The position numbers and the translations under genes are program-made. Positions 11,956 to 26,500 of a stretch of DNA of 64,000 nucleotides are shown piece by piece. Origin of the DNA: Metridium senile (taxonomy: Eukaryota; Cnidaria; Anthozoa; Actiniaria; Metridiidae); assembly GCA_949775045.1 (NCBI GenBank), contig OX459108.1:3795961-3859960 (forward strand), in the 5' to 3' direction. Each line of letters begins with the position of its first letter. The stretch's first letter is position 1. The notes below the pieces were generated by a model that did no database searches, was not told the origin of the DNA, and saw only the letters and a program-made list of their open reading frames with translations.

Positions 11956-13108
11956 TGGTCATTGTGATGTAGGTGGTCATTGTGCAAATAGGCGGTCATT
12001 GTGCATATAGGCGGTCATTGTGCATATTGGTAGTCATTGTGCATATAGGTAGTCATTGTGCATATAGGCGGACATTGTGCATATTGGTAGTCATTGTGCA
12101 TATAAACGGTCATTGTGCATATAGGTGGTCATTGTGCATATATACGGTCATTGTGCATATTGGTAGTAATTGTGCATATAGGTAGTCATTGTGCATATAG
12201 GCGGTCATTGTGCATGTAGGTGGTCATTGTGCATGTAGGTGGTCATTGTGCATATAGGTGGTCATTGTGCATATAGGTGGTCATTGTGCATATAGGTAGT
12301 CATTGTGCATATAGGCGGTCATTGTGCATATAGGTGGTCAGGGTGCATGTAGGTGGTCATTGTGCATGTAGGTGGTCATTGTGCATATAGGTGGTCATTG
12401 TGCATATAGGTGGTCATTGTGCATATAGGTGGTCATTGTCCATGTAGGTGGTCATTGTGCATATAGGTGGTCATTGTGCATATAGGTGGTCATTGTGCAT
12501 ATATACGGTCATTGTGCATATTGGTAGTAATTGTGCATATAGGTAGTCATTGTGCATATAGGCGGTCATTGTGCATGTAGGTGGTCATTGTGCATGTAGG
12601 TGGTCATTGTGCATATAGGTGGTCATTGTGCATATAGGTGGTCATTGTGCATATAGGTGGTCATTGTGCATGTAGGCGGTCATTGTGCATATAGGTGGTC
12701 ATTGTCCATGTAGGTGGTCATTGTCCATGTAGGTGGTCATTGTGCATATAGGTGGTCATTGTGCATATAGGTGGTCATTGTGCATGTAGGTGGTCATTGT
12801 GCATGTAGGTGGTCATTGTGCATATAGGTGGTCATTGTGCATATAGGTGGTCATTGTGCATGTAGGTGGTCATTGTGCATATAGGTGGTCATTGTGCATA
12901 TAGGTGGTCATTGTGCATATTGGTAGTCATTGTGCATGTAGGTGGTCATTGTGCATATAGGTGGTCATTGTGCATGTAGGTGGTCATTGTCCATGTAGGT
13001 GGTCATTGTGCATATAGGTGGTCATTGTGCATGTAGGTGGTCATTGTGCATGTAGGTGGTCATTGTGCATGTAGGTGGTCAGGGTGCATATAGGTGGTCA
13101 TTGTGCAG
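11956..13108. repeat. Minisatellite, 19-bp unit (GGTGGTCATTGTGCATATA)
   Basis: Directly continues the 17-bp array with a related 19-bp unit alternating GCATATAG and GCATGTAG forms, about 60 units. Three units equal 57 nt, so open frames appear in it by periodicity; they are not genes. The counterpart is 28966-29972. Confidence 0.95.
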
Positions 13109-14315
13109 GGTTGGTTATTGTCAGGAGCAGTCTTTATCAAATTTGATCACAATCACAAAACTGCAATTCATTATCAACACTTGTTTTATATGGATTTAAT
13201 TTAAATTATTTAAATATAGAATACTAACACCATCATTACTATTTTATTTTTGCCTTTTTGTCCGTTTGATTTTCCTGAGCGTGTCTTGCTCGGTTATTTA
13301 CAACCGAAATCGTTGCTATGCAACCAGCAAAATATGAATTTCAATTTGACCTGATTTCTTATCGATCAATTTAGAGGCATAGCTTATAACAGTCAATCTA
13401 CGACTGTAAGCTATTGCAGTTTATTGAAATAATTTATCTTTACAATCAATTCTAGATTTGGCACAAAACTGCATAGCATCCCCACCCCACCCAGCCCGCA
13501 AACACACACACTCGAAATTATAATATAAAAAAATGGGAAATAACATTATTCCCTTTCTGACGAACTATAAAATTGACTACTTTGGTGCAATTGGTACTAT
13601 TTTCAGTCAAACCAGAAGACAGGTTCCTGTCTAGCTTAGAATATTCGACTTGTTTATTGAAATACGATTTTTCATTTGTTTTGAAATTTGCTTAATGAAT
13701 CGAATCTTTTAAATTTAAAAAACTGCCTCAAATCAAAACAATATACTTTCAATGGATTTTTGGAATAACAGAAACTTGCTAAACCTATCTTAGTTACAGA
13801 AATATTGTTATAAATACTTTCTAAAGCATTTTATTGCTTTTGCATTATTAATTATTGACCACAGATCGTGATTGTCGGACCATTATCAGTTGATGGTTGA
13901 GGTATGTATTTTTACATTCATTTATTCAAATTTAAATAAAAATATCAATTTAAATACCAAGAAATAGGTCGGATCTTCTAACACTGATAGGACCGCATCA
14001 ACTGGTTTGACTGTAATAAAAAATTAAAAGCTCAAAAGAAAGGAAGAAAAACTCTATATATGGTACAAGCTTTAGCCTTCTCCACAGGCTACTCCATCGA
14101 TTCTTTTATCCATTTATAGATTGGGATTCCTGTGTGATTTCTGAGGGAGGGAAGACTGAGCAGTCTTGCTTCATATCCCTTCTTGAAACAGGAAGCCCAA
14201 ACGTAAAAAATGAGTTGCATGCTGAGGAGGCTAGTACGGACCGGTAAAAACAAAAACAAAATCGCATTGCAACGATTTTAACTGTAAAATAAACCAATCC
14301 ACGGCCCAGCTTGAA
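13109..14315. other. 3' flank of gene B, no further gene
   Basis: Non-coding sequence duplicated at about 29975-31196. On the minus strand an AATAAA (13926-13921) lies about 390 nt beyond the stop of gene B and is a possible poly(A) signal; the gene A copy lacks the exact hexamer there, so this is weak. Confidence 0.3.
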
Positions 14316-14501
14316 TCACGTGGTAATTGGACATTCCCAATAGTGTATGTAGCAATACATTTTAGAAGTACCAGGACTGAACTGGATTGACTGTCCTTTA
14401 CATGTGCACCTATATTGGCCCTTGCCGGAGAACAAAAGTTTTTGGAAGTTGTACTCCTTAGCATTGTTGGTCGAGCAAGTTGCACCCATGATTCGCTTGT
14501 C
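14316..14501 (-). CDS. Gene B terminal exon: Cys-rich C-terminal domain
   Basis: 61 codons plus TGA, entered in phase 0 after ...TTTCTACAG. It contains five cysteines: GATCST, then RCTCKG (two), then YCYIHYWEC (two). With one more Cys (SCQYK) at the end of the collagen exon this makes six, probably three disulphides. Gene A's version (31197-31382) keeps all cysteines while differing at about 10 other positions, mostly in the middle loop (YNFQKLLF against [19 protein letters not shown] against [11 protein letters not shown]). Confidence 0.75.
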   Translation of the reverse strand, partial: DKRIMGATCSTNNAKEYNFQKLLFSGKGQYRCTCKGQSIQFSPGTSKMYCYIHYWECPITT

Positions 14502-17500
14502 CTGTAGAAACAATAGTAAATTAAAGTTTGAACTATACACCGACTAATATTAAATATTAAAATCATTAAAGACCCATGGTTACTTACTAGCATGCTCCGC
14601 GCGAAAGACATTCAGATATTTTGATATTTTTACGTTCCGATCATTGGATATTTACTCTCTTGTTTAGCGTTTTTTTTTTTTCGTAATATGACTGATTGAG
14701 AATGAATTATAGCGCTCAAATCAAAAAGAACAAAAGGGATGCTGGTAAGTGACCATAGAGCGGTTTTCGTACGAGTGAGAAACTGACCGTACCGTACCGT
14801 AGCCGTAACCGTACCGTAACTTCTATAAAAACATTCGAAAATTCTACAGTAACAGTACCGTAACTGTGCGGTAAATATTGCGGCCAGTTTCCCACTCATA
14901 CGAAAACCGCTCTAATGTAAGTCTTTAACAATTCAGATTTTTTTTGGCCAATAAGGACAGTTTACTAAGGATTTAGAACTAATAAAACCCTCTCACTAGT
15001 ATTGTATGAATTCACATGTGTTTTTTTTTAGCCATTCTAAATATCAAGTATCAATCGTATCCGCCTCGTGGTTTTAAACATGATCTACAAAATCTCGTTT
15101 CTTAATCCGCAATTTAATAAATCCGCAAGTTAATAAATATCGCAAATTAAATAAAACCAGAAGTAAACAATTCCCGGATGTGTGCAATTTAGTAATTACC
15201 ATGTCAACCGTCAATCAGCTATTCAACGAGTATCAATAAAGGTATTGACGTCTGTTATTATACGTGCTCATCCGAGAATATTAAATTTATTTATTTTATT
15301 AATTTATTAGCTTTGCCCAAAAACACAAAGGAAGATTACATATCATATACTTAAACTAGGGTGGGCAGGGAACCCGCAACAGCAAGGCCAACTGAATTAC
15401 TTAAATGAATGAATATGAATATAGAGCACAGTCAAATCATTAGGCCCTGATTCTGATCCACTCAATATATTGAGTTTAACCTCACTTTTAATCACGGTAC
15501 GAGTTGGGTTTATATTTACTCACTATAAAGGGTCCTGAATGCATGATTAACTCATTATACTTAGTTGTATCTAATCAGCCGTTTTTGCAGTATACCACTG
15601 ATTTCATACCATTAATTTCGCTCTTGGCTTCATGATTGTTGCTTAAGCTACGAAAAAGGTGTCTGAAATAAGTGTATATCTACGATGAATAATCTTTTTT
15701 ACCATTACCTTTGTTTCTTGGATGGCGACAAATGTCTGAGCTAAGGGATCAGCTTGTGTTCTACTTGATTTATTCTTGTATTGGCAACTGTTAAATTTGG
15801 CCGATAAGATCGGATTCCCAGGCGAGGTTATATTGGTACCATTTATTCCCGGGGGACCTTGCAGTCCTGGGGGACCTTGAATTCCTGTTAGACCCTGTAC
15901 ACCTGGGGGGCCTTGAAAACCTGATGGGCCTCTAGACCCGTTGTATCCCATAGGCCCTCGCGGACCTTCCATTTTACTGATGTTCTGGATCTAAAATGAA
16001 TGATTTATGGCATCAGTGTTTACGATCTAGGGCTTATCTTCTTGCACTTTAGTATCAACGGAGGCGTGGTTGCTTATAACTAATTAACAAATAACAGCAT
16101 AATAGAAAGTACTATAACCGTTTTTTGTTTCGATTTTTGAGGTATTTAAAAAAAAGTCACTTATATTCAATTTTAGAACAAACTCATTTTCTAACTTAAT
16201 TCCATTACACTAGGATACATACACATACATAGGAATTGTATTTCTTTTATTGACAAGTATAAAAGATCAAGCAAGTGCAAAAATAATTTACAAGTCACAC
16301 AAGCGTTGAGTGTACCAACCTTAAACCAACCCTATTTATACAAAATACATCTCCCTAGAGTATATTATTCATTACATATCTGTAGAAAATAAAATACTTC
16401 AATTTCACGTTATAATCTAACGCCGCTGTTCTATTTGACAAAAAGCGCATCTGTAAGTCTTGATTTGTTGTAAAAATATTAAATTTCCAAGCAAATCACG
16501 GAAAAATGCTATTACTTAGCAATATAAATCAAATTTGAATTTTCGCTGAATGGAGGCTCTGTACAAATGCGCCTTTTGTACAAACAGTACAGCGGTGCTA
16601 GATCAAAACTGGAGTATTTTAAAGTACATCTTTCTGGACAGTTCTTAAATAGCTGTTATTACAGTTATATGCAAATGATTTTGAACAATGGGTTGAAGAC
16701 GGGGCTTTCGGGCGAAAACAATAGGTTTGCCCGAAAGCCTCGAATGAATCCATTGTTTGAAATCATTTGCATATAACTGTAATAACAGCTATTACCTTGT
16801 CGAAAACATCTCTTTGCAGACTGTGGATTTCTTGTCGTACAGTTGTCATTGTCGTAGTAATGTTATCATTTGTCTTGTTAAGTTTCACCATAAAAACCTG
16901 TACTGCTTTACCTATCTATAAAGATAAAACAAGAACTTTTCTAAACACGGTACGGACCTGCTTCAACGTTGTTCGCTCATTACAAAGGTTAAAACAATCT
17001 TAAGCCTGGTTCAGTCACACTAGCAACATAAACATTTAGAGTAGCATAAGCAAACTCAGTTGGGCTTTACTCATTAGCGGCATTTATCGTTTCTCACACC
17101 TAGCCGAGAAATGCTTCACTGAGGCCTCGTCTACACGAATCCGATCCGGCTGAAACCGCATCGAAATATTTGCGTCCACACGAATCCGCGTATCCGGAGG
17201 ATTCAAGTAAAAGTATGCGGTTTCGGTGACCGGATTCAATGGATTCGTGTGGACGATAGGCCGATTCGCATCAAAAAGTATGCGGTTTCAAAAGTATCCG
17301 GATCCTTGTAGACGGGGTCTGAGGCTGCGTATGTTGCTTGTGCTCATGCTTGTACATCGCTAGTGTATATATAGTGTGCTTTAGTTGTTCTTTACAAAAG
17401 AATCACTCCTATTCTCCATCATTGGCAACGAGAGAGATCCGCTGAACCTTATAAGACCCCGTCTACACGGATCCGGATACTTTTGAAACCGCATACTTTT

Positions 17501-20500
17501 TGATGCAAATCGGCGTATCGTCCACATGAATCCAGTGAATCCGGTCACCGAAACCGCATACTTTTGAATTGGAAACGATCAACAGGATTCGTGTGGACGC
17601 AAATATTTCTATGCAGTTTCAGCCGGATCGGATTCGTGTAGAAGAGGCCTTAGACTTCTAGAGGCCTTCGAATATATATTAAGAAACACAATCCCACCAT
17701 CAACTCCCGTGAGGAAAGCAGTGAACTAGATCACCTTTTGTTTTAACCTTTACGGTTGATCAACTATAAGCGTATTTCCAACATGTAAATTATCCACCAT
17801 TTAGTCTCTGATGATGCCGTTGACGGCGAAAGCTCAGACTCGTAATAAAATACATTCATAGCAGCAAGGCCTCATTCTAACCAATCCTAGTAATTGTACA
17901 ATTATGCTACTAAAGGACAACTTCAGAAGATTGATCCAAAGTATACAAGATTGCAGAGTTACATAATAATGACCAAGTAGCAGCCTTTCAAATATGTGAA
18001 AAATTATAAACCAATGTATAGTTTGGAGGGACAGCTGTCCCTCCAAACCATACATTCCTTTGTTATCTTATGGATTTTTAACTAAAGATACTATTGCAAT
18101 GGAAATATACAACCAAATAGCATCAACATTTGTGATAAGGTATATTTTGATGTGTTTTTTCATGTTATTTAGTTTGTTTATTACTTGCATTAATTCTATA
18201 AACTAGTACCCAGTCCCCAGTCCCCTCCTAGCCCCTCCTCGTTTACAACATGGCCAATTGTTTGATTGGAATCCCTTAAACCACTTCAGTCTTCTATGAT
18301 CTACAATCTACGATCTATATGATCTACGTTTCGTACACGAAAACCTTTTTTCAATTAGGCGTATCTATAATTATTTCGACATTTCTTGTTAAAGCCTATA
18401 ATTTATATCTAACGATTTATGTTGCCTTACTCTTTGAGTCAAAGTAGTCTTTAGTATATCCATCTTGATTTGAAGAGAAGGTAGCGAAGGGTGGGCACAA
18501 GGCCTGGTAAGGTTAACCTGACGTAGAAAGGATAAATATTTTGAACCAAGTAAACTGTTAGTCAGTCAGTCGTTGAGCCAGTCATTCAGTAAAATTTTAA
18601 TTTTAATTTTTAAACGTCTCAATGTAATTTAGCCTTAACTAATTGTGGAGACTCACACTCACACTCACTACCTTTACGTAAGTTCTAATATTTTAGCACA
18701 TTACATCAGTCATTTAGTCTGCTTGTGTTCACATACTTGGGTCGTCGTCCTTTCCAATAAATCAATTTTTGCTTCTAATTCTTTATTTTTGCTTGACAAC
18801 AATTGTTGTTGCTCGTCGGTAATCTGAAAAGATATATGTGAAAATAATAAAATAAATTAAGTTATTATTGACAAGACAAGACAAGGCAAGGCAAGACAAG
18901 ACAAGACAAGACAAGACAAGACAAGACAAGACAAGACAAGACAAGACAAGACAAGACAAGACAAGACAAGACAAGACAAGACAAGACAAGACAAGACAAG
19001 ACAAGACAAGACAAGACAAGACAAGACAAGACAAGACAAGACAAGACAAGACAAGACAAGACAAGACAAGACAAGACAAGACAAGACAAGTTATTGTGTA
19101 ATATTTTCTTACTTGAAATCGTTCTCGAAGTGCCGAGAAGTCGTCATGTAATTTATTGAAACTAAGCGATTGCTTTTCCTATGGAAAAAAAAAGGGATAA
19201 CATTTTGAATTTGATCCAATGCAAATACATACTGACTCTAATTCTTGACTCTACACATATTCAGGAAAAGCATTACAAATAAGTGATATTATTATACATT
19301 GTATTCACTATCCAGAATCTGATTGGCTAAGAGCATGCAAATTATTTTCACAATCAGACAGCCTACATATAAGTGCAAAATAATTCGCCTGCCAATTATT
19401 TTTTCCCAATTTCGTTGTTTTCTTGCTAAAAACAAACTTTGCGCTCAACGTGGTAGAACTTTTGTGTTGATTAATTTCCTGGAACACAGTGTTTAATAAA
19501 ACAATTTTAGAATTTGGCTTTGTGATATCAGAAAAATCAAAGTCTCACTTACCTAGACCTTGATTATTCTGGAAATAACAGCAAACCTCACCCACTAATT
19601 GTTTAGTATTTGACTGACTTAACGCTTTCCCATGTATCCTTGCGGTCTTAGCTTCTCCACGACAATTCTTTGACCTATAAATAAATATCTATTGTATTTA
19701 ACTTACTAGTCGTAGCGTCACGTTGGTTAACAACCGTGACAGCCATGTCACCTCATTGTCGTTACCATTCCCTCCTTGGTTCTGATGTGGAAATTTATAT
19801 GCTGTAAAAACAAGTGAAACATTTTTGTATGGAAGACAAACATCTAACCTAATAAATAAAATCGAGATAAGTATTCCCTCTGTCCTAAAAATAGGGAGGC
19901 TTAAGGTTACTGTGAACCTTTAAGCCAAAAATTTGGCTGATTTTTTTTATTTAAAGGATATAACATTTATAACATAAACTTTTGATTATTGAAACAAAAA
20001 AATTACATACTTCTAGAGATATTAAAATAAATTCGTTTTTATGGAAAACAAATTGAACTCCAAAAGTGACATTATAATCCTATTTAAACCTATTATTGCT
20101 TGGTTCGTTTACGAGATATCACGTTGCGTTACTTTTCTAAATTCTTGATGTTTTTTTATTTACTTCCTTTACTATTTGATTTAATGTTATTTTTGTTCGA
20201 CTTGTTCGAGGTAAGTATTCCCTCTGTCCTAAAAAGAGGGAGGCTTAATTCAGCCTATATTTAGATGTGGGCTGCAACTAAAACTACAGCATATTCAGAA
20301 TGCTGCTTTCAACTTGTATCTGGAAGTCACAAGTATGATCATATCAGTCCGATACTCTATCGTTTGCACTGGATCCTTTTATTTACTTTCAAGGCATTGA
20401 ACAATGCTGTTCCCTTCTATATCTATGAATTAATGAACCATACAAGCCAGTCCGTTCTTTGCGATCTGCTTCTTCAAATCTACTGACCAAGAGATCCTAT

Positions 20501-23500
20501 CGGCTTAATAACTATGGAAAGAGAAACTGTGGCAACTGAACTATGGAATAATCTAACTTGTGTTATAAAATATTTTTCTTCAATTTCAAATTTTAAATCT
20601 AAACTTAAAACGTGGCCCTTTAAGAGGGCATTCCATTCGCAATAATTGCCTAGTATTCTTTGTAACTAATAAACTATAAATTATTTCTTAAACAAACAGT
20701 TTTATATTAGTTATATTATTTCAAATTGATGATAATGTTTGATTGATCCTCGCGTTTGTCTTCATTCTCAATTTTATAACAAAGTCTAAACTTATTAAAA
20801 TTGATGATAGTTGTTAATATTAAATTTTTCTTAGATTTAAATTTTTTTACATTGTAAAGCGTTGTTGAAACTAGTGATATTGACGCTATACAAAATATTA
20901 CATTATCGTTATTATTATCATTATCAACAGATTTATTAATAAACTGTTTATCTATCAAAAACGCAAAACCGCACAAAAAAAAATAAATTAATCGATAAAA
21001 ACCGCACACCGCAGCAAACCTTTAGCCTCTCTAAGAAATCTAGAGGTTAATTTAAAATATTGCGGTTTTCACTACCCCTAAATGTTCCTCGCCTTAGTTT
21101 TAAATATATTGAACAAAAAAACAAAAAAACCCATCCAGAACTGGTTATTGTTCTGGCATAGACCACAGGTAACCCAAGCGTAGAGTCAGTACAAAATTGT
21201 AAATTTAACATAAATAAAATATGTCAATAAAATTTCCCTTTCTTACATGGATGTTTTTTGTGGTCTCTGATAATGTCTGTGAAGAATTTTTGGAAAATTT
21301 GATCAATTGTACATCCCCTTGTTAATATATTGACAAGGTTGGACGCTAAAGGCACCAACTCACTTCCAATCCAGTCTACTTCAGAAGCTTTTTTTTCCAC
21401 GAAAAACAATTCCTTTCCAAAAATTGTTTGGCTATCAATCCATACCAAATTCTTCGAGCCAGCGCGCGGTACTGAGCCGTGAGCCCTCAAGACCCTCAAT
21501 AAAACGACTACGAAAACCGCCATTTTATGCGTGAAGGTACAATCCGGAACAGAAAAGCCGTTGAACGCGCGGTATGGCCTGGGAACGGTTACAAATTTAA
21601 CCCTCACCGGGAGGGTGTCAGTGAGATGACATCGTCAGCGAACAACGGACCCCTACCTGATGCGAGTGAAATTTTAGCCGCTTTTCGTACTTTCCCACCA
21701 ATCAACAGGGGAAACTCTTCATATTTAATCGTGGGAAACACATAAGTTCACATACATCGAGAGATCTACGAGTTAAAACAAAAGCGTATAAAATGTAAAC
21801 AAAAATGTCCTAAATCAAAGAAACTGTTTTAAAAACAGGTAAGTTCATTTTATCGGAAGAACATTAGTATTTGGTATCACATATTATCCTGAATTTCTGC
21901 ACTGCATTGTTTGCTTTTCGCTGACGATGTCATCTCACTGACACCCTCCCGGTGAGGGTTAAATTTGCAACCGTTCCCAGGCCATACCGCGCGTTCAACG
22001 GCTTTTCTGTTCCGGATTGTACCTTCACGCATAAAATGGCGGTTTTCGTAGTCGTTTTATTGAGGGTCTTGAGGGCTCACGGCTCAGTACCGCGCGCTGG
22101 CTCGAAGAATTTGGTATGGATTGATAGCCAAACAACCCTTCCTTAGCTATGAGGAGTGAGTTTTGGAAAGGAATTGTTTTTCGTGGAAAAAAAAGCTTCT
22201 GAAGTAGACTGGATTGGAAGTGAGTTGGTGCCTTTAGCGTCCAACCTTGTCAATATATTAACAAGGGGATGTACAATTGATCAAATTTTCCAAAAATTCT
22301 TCACAGACATTATCAGAGACCACAAAAAACATCCATGTAAGAAAGGGAAATTTTATTGACATATTTATGTTAAAATTACAATTTTGTACTGACTCTACGC
22401 TTGGGCTACCTGTGCATAGACTGAATGCCATTTGACTTTCAAAATTAAAATCTTAAGTTAATAGTTAAGCACCACAATCTGGAAGAGCCAACACAAATAT
22501 GTATTTTTGGAAAGTTTTGTTGCTATAAATACAATTCAAGTGGAGCTATTTGATCATGAAATCAAAATTACAGACATTTGCATGTGTTCAATGAACTGTT
22601 TCCTTGGTAGCCTCTTTGTGATGTTTTGAAATTCTTAGAACTTCTCAATAATTTAATATTTTTGTCTCAAACTTTTTACGTTTGTTGATGCCATTCTAAT
22701 ATATATATATTTATAACTTTGATGTAGTAGACAATTTAAATATAAAATTAAACAAATATGTTAATGATAAAAGAGGCGGCCATATTGTCAGTCGGTCCAT
22801 TTTTTTCAGAATTCTTGAATTAAATATGTGTTGTCTCATGACCAGCTCCTGCAAAACGCTATGACCTTTGTTATCGGATCTCTTGATCTATTACACAAGA
22901 GTCTGGGAAAAAATGTAATCAAATATTTTGTCTGTTTCAAAAATGCACATCAATAAAAAATGTCAAAAAGTGCATGGATTTCCGGCCGATACTAAGCTCC
23001 CTGCCTATTCCTAGAAATGTGAAATGCCACCCAGGCTATCCGGGCTATCCGGTTTTCCCATCCTCCGTAAAAATGGGAGAAGTTATGTGTGCTAAAATAT
23101 TTTATGTCAGTAGAGGTAGTGAGACCTTTGTCAAAAATGGCGGAAAATTATTTTTAAAATTAACGAATTTTTTTTTATTATTTTACCACTGTCATGTAAA
23201 ACAACTATCATAAATGGGCATTCATGATCAGATCATGGAAAGTTTTGCTGTTCTGTGCAAACTACTAATAAAGTTATGCTAAATTGAAATAGTAAGAATT
23301 TGTTTGTTGTTTTCTATTGAGGGTTTTGTAGCCTCGTTTTGGTGTATTTCTGCATGACGTCTAGTTACAAAACCAACTGTGCGCTAAGCTTAATATTTTA
23401 GTGGGGAGGGACACAGGAAGCCCGACACTAATAACGGCTGCTAGGGAGAGTACCTGATTATTACTGTTCGTAACACGAGATTCCAATTGCAAGGTAGTAC

Positions 23501-26500
23501 TGTTTAAGTATACGATAACAAATGCCATAAGAGAGTTGTTTTAACGCCAAGCACACTGAGTAAATACAACTGTATGCTGAGTTACGTGCCCCGCGCACGA
23601 TTTAAGTCAAACATTTTGCTACTTGATTACAAAAGGCCTATTCCTGGTCATAAGTTCGCCCAAGATCTCTCAAAATCGCCTACGATCGCTTAAGATCATA
23701 TCGCCTATGATCGCCTTAGATTTTTGGAGCTAAAATCGCCTAAGATCATTGCCTTAGTTGTATAGACCGAACCAAGGTTATTGCCGCCATCTTGCAAGGG
23801 GTGCAAAACTACTGGGGCGAGTAGAGAATGTATGTGATTTTGGACCACTTTGAACGTACGTATTTTTCTTCCAATTCATTGGATTTTCAAAGTTAAAAGT
23901 GTCTATCAAAGGTTTTGCATTTGTTTATAACATATCCAAAAATTAACGCTGGGAAACGAGCTACAGGCTCTGTAATCAATATTTTAGATCTACATACAAA
24001 CACTTTGTTTCAGCGATATAGAATTACACAATAAATATAGGGAGATTTGAAATCGCCGTTTACATACGTCTCACATAATTTAACAACCTTAGTTTGATCT
24101 CAGGTATAGCCATGCATAGTATCTTTGATATAAAATGCTTATATTGAACATTCGGCAATTTCCAGTGGAGTTATATAAGTTCAAAGTTACATGCATTTAC
24201 TGCTCGCCCCAGTAGTTCTGCACCCCCTACAAGATGGCGGCAATAACCTTGGATCGGTCTATTCTCGCTATGAACGATTTTCATAAATGGCCGCCACTAA
24301 TAATCACAATATTTAAAATAAAGAAAACTATCATATGATAGACATTCATCATAAAATTAACTTGTGAAAGTTTGAGAAAAAATATATATAAAATTTGCAA
24401 GAAGCTATAAGAATTTGAAAAATCAGAAAAAAACAAAACAAAACGAGGAGTCAAATACCTCAGCAAAAAATTACAGTAAAATCTCTGCATTTTTCATTGA
24501 GCGTAACTTCATTGGTATTTTAGCCAGACTATCAAAACCTTCCAAACATGCTTGACCAGAACTACACTAGATTGACTACTACTACTACTTTAATATCGCA
24601 CATTTTACAACAATTGTTTTCTTAAACATCGAAGGATCTAAACACTAGTTTAACCAGGCCACTAGTAGGTATCGTACGTTACTACTCCAATTGTTTCCTT
24701 TAGAAACATCAATGCAATTCACACTAGTTTAACCGCTGGTTATCGTATATTTGTACTCGAATTGTTTCTCACTAGTTTAACCGCTGCTTATCGTACATTT
24801 TTCTGTAATTACTCCTTCAGAAACACAGCTATCTAGCAGTCTAACCACAATGAATTGAGACATTTTTTAAATATTTTCGCCATCATAACTTCTGCACTGG
24901 TTACTAATTATTGTACCATGCTCATCAAAAGTTGACTTATTTTTTTCCGTACGTTATCTTGGTCGCTTTGAGCTTCTTAAAAAAAAACATTACGGAAACT
25001 CGATTGTTTATCAACATCACTACGGAGATTGTGGCGTAGTAACGGCATTAAACCAGCGTGTTCTCTGTCTGGACACATTTGTTAAAAAATCATTAATTAA
25101 TTAATTAATTCATCCATCTATTCATTCATCCATTCATCCATTCATTCGTTCGTTCGTTCATTCATTCATTCGTTCATTCATTCATTTGTTAGTTCGTTCA
25201 TTCATTCAATTGTTAGTTCGTTGGTGCGTTGGTGCGTTGGTTCATTCATTCATTCATTTATTCTTTCATTTATTCATTAAATCTCTTTCTTTCTCTCATT
25301 CGATTCGCTCACTTAATCAATGAATATTTCAATTCTATTTAATGTTAGATTCTAAATAAAATAACGATGTATATATGTAATACAAATTCCTTAAATAGTA
25401 CGATTTGAAAACAACACAAGAACATAAATAAATACATAAAATATACCTTATGGCAGAAATGTCTAGACCCACAATCACTATCTAGCATTTGACATAATCG
25501 ATAACCAAAAATTCCCCTGAAGCTATTTTGATTTTTGTTTTGGTCCATGCATTTCTTGTCTTACAACAGACGCTGTCAATACAAAACAGCACAAACTATT
25601 GAGGCAAAGCCAGCAAAATGGCAACCTCAAAACTAGAGTTTAAATTAAAGCATAATTTTGCAACAGATTTGAAGTTGAAATCGCTATTGCATCATCATTC
25701 AAGAACTGCTTATATTAATACATGAGGTCAAGAGCTCATAATTATTGTAATGCACGTTCCTGCTTAAGCTTCTTAAATAAATATTAATAGTTCTGTCAGT
25801 AATTTCCTTTCAAATGTATCAAGTTTAATTTGTAGGTATTTCCTAAAGACATAGTGGCCTTTTTCAAAGTTTAGAAGACAGGTAAATATTGTGTCGACGG
25901 GCAAATCGATGCGGTCGTAAATTCGTTCGTCTATTGTGAACACTACAACTGAAATCAAACAACATTTTCCTCTCGAATTTTGTTCGTAAAGCTTTCAAAC
26001 CAGACGTCTTGTCCGTCATAAGTAGATGTGTCCGACCGAACGATTTATAAGTCTTCTGAAGACAATTTAAGCGAAGCTAAGTGTCGCTTTTTGGCGCCTT
26101 CTTCAAAATGGCGGGAAAAATTACAACGCGTGTGTGACGAGTCTGGGCAGATAAGGAATGTAACTGAAATTTTCTTGACCTACCGGATGTTTAATGAAAT
26201 AATCTCTCTTTTAGATTCAGAAGACAATCAATAAAAATGTTTTAAAGATATTCGATATATTTTTAGCTTCTATAAAAATGAGGATTTTCTTTTAAAAAAA
26301 AATCTTCATTATATATTAAATGGTTGGTCGATTGGTCCAGTGTAGAGTGCTCAATACTGGGATAGTAGAGCGGAAATAGTAGTATAAGGTTTAGAGAGTA
26401 ATGACAATGACGGTTTCTCTACAACGCGTTGTATATATTATATAATCTTTTCTTTCATGCATATATTGTAAATTCTACTTTAACTTTGTTCAAATAAATT

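Noticed and set aside
11973..12185. Cys/His/Tyr-rich repeat protein (GGHCAYR repeats)
   Set aside because: Three 19-bp minisatellite units make 19 codons; no start context and no exon structure.
9578..13108. CRISPR-like direct repeat array
   Set aside because: Units are contiguous without unique spacers, and the genome is eukaryotic; it is a minisatellite.
18783..19101. LSCLV/RQDKT open frames in gene B
   Set aside because: Same pentanucleotide artefact; the real exon nearby is 18823-18737.
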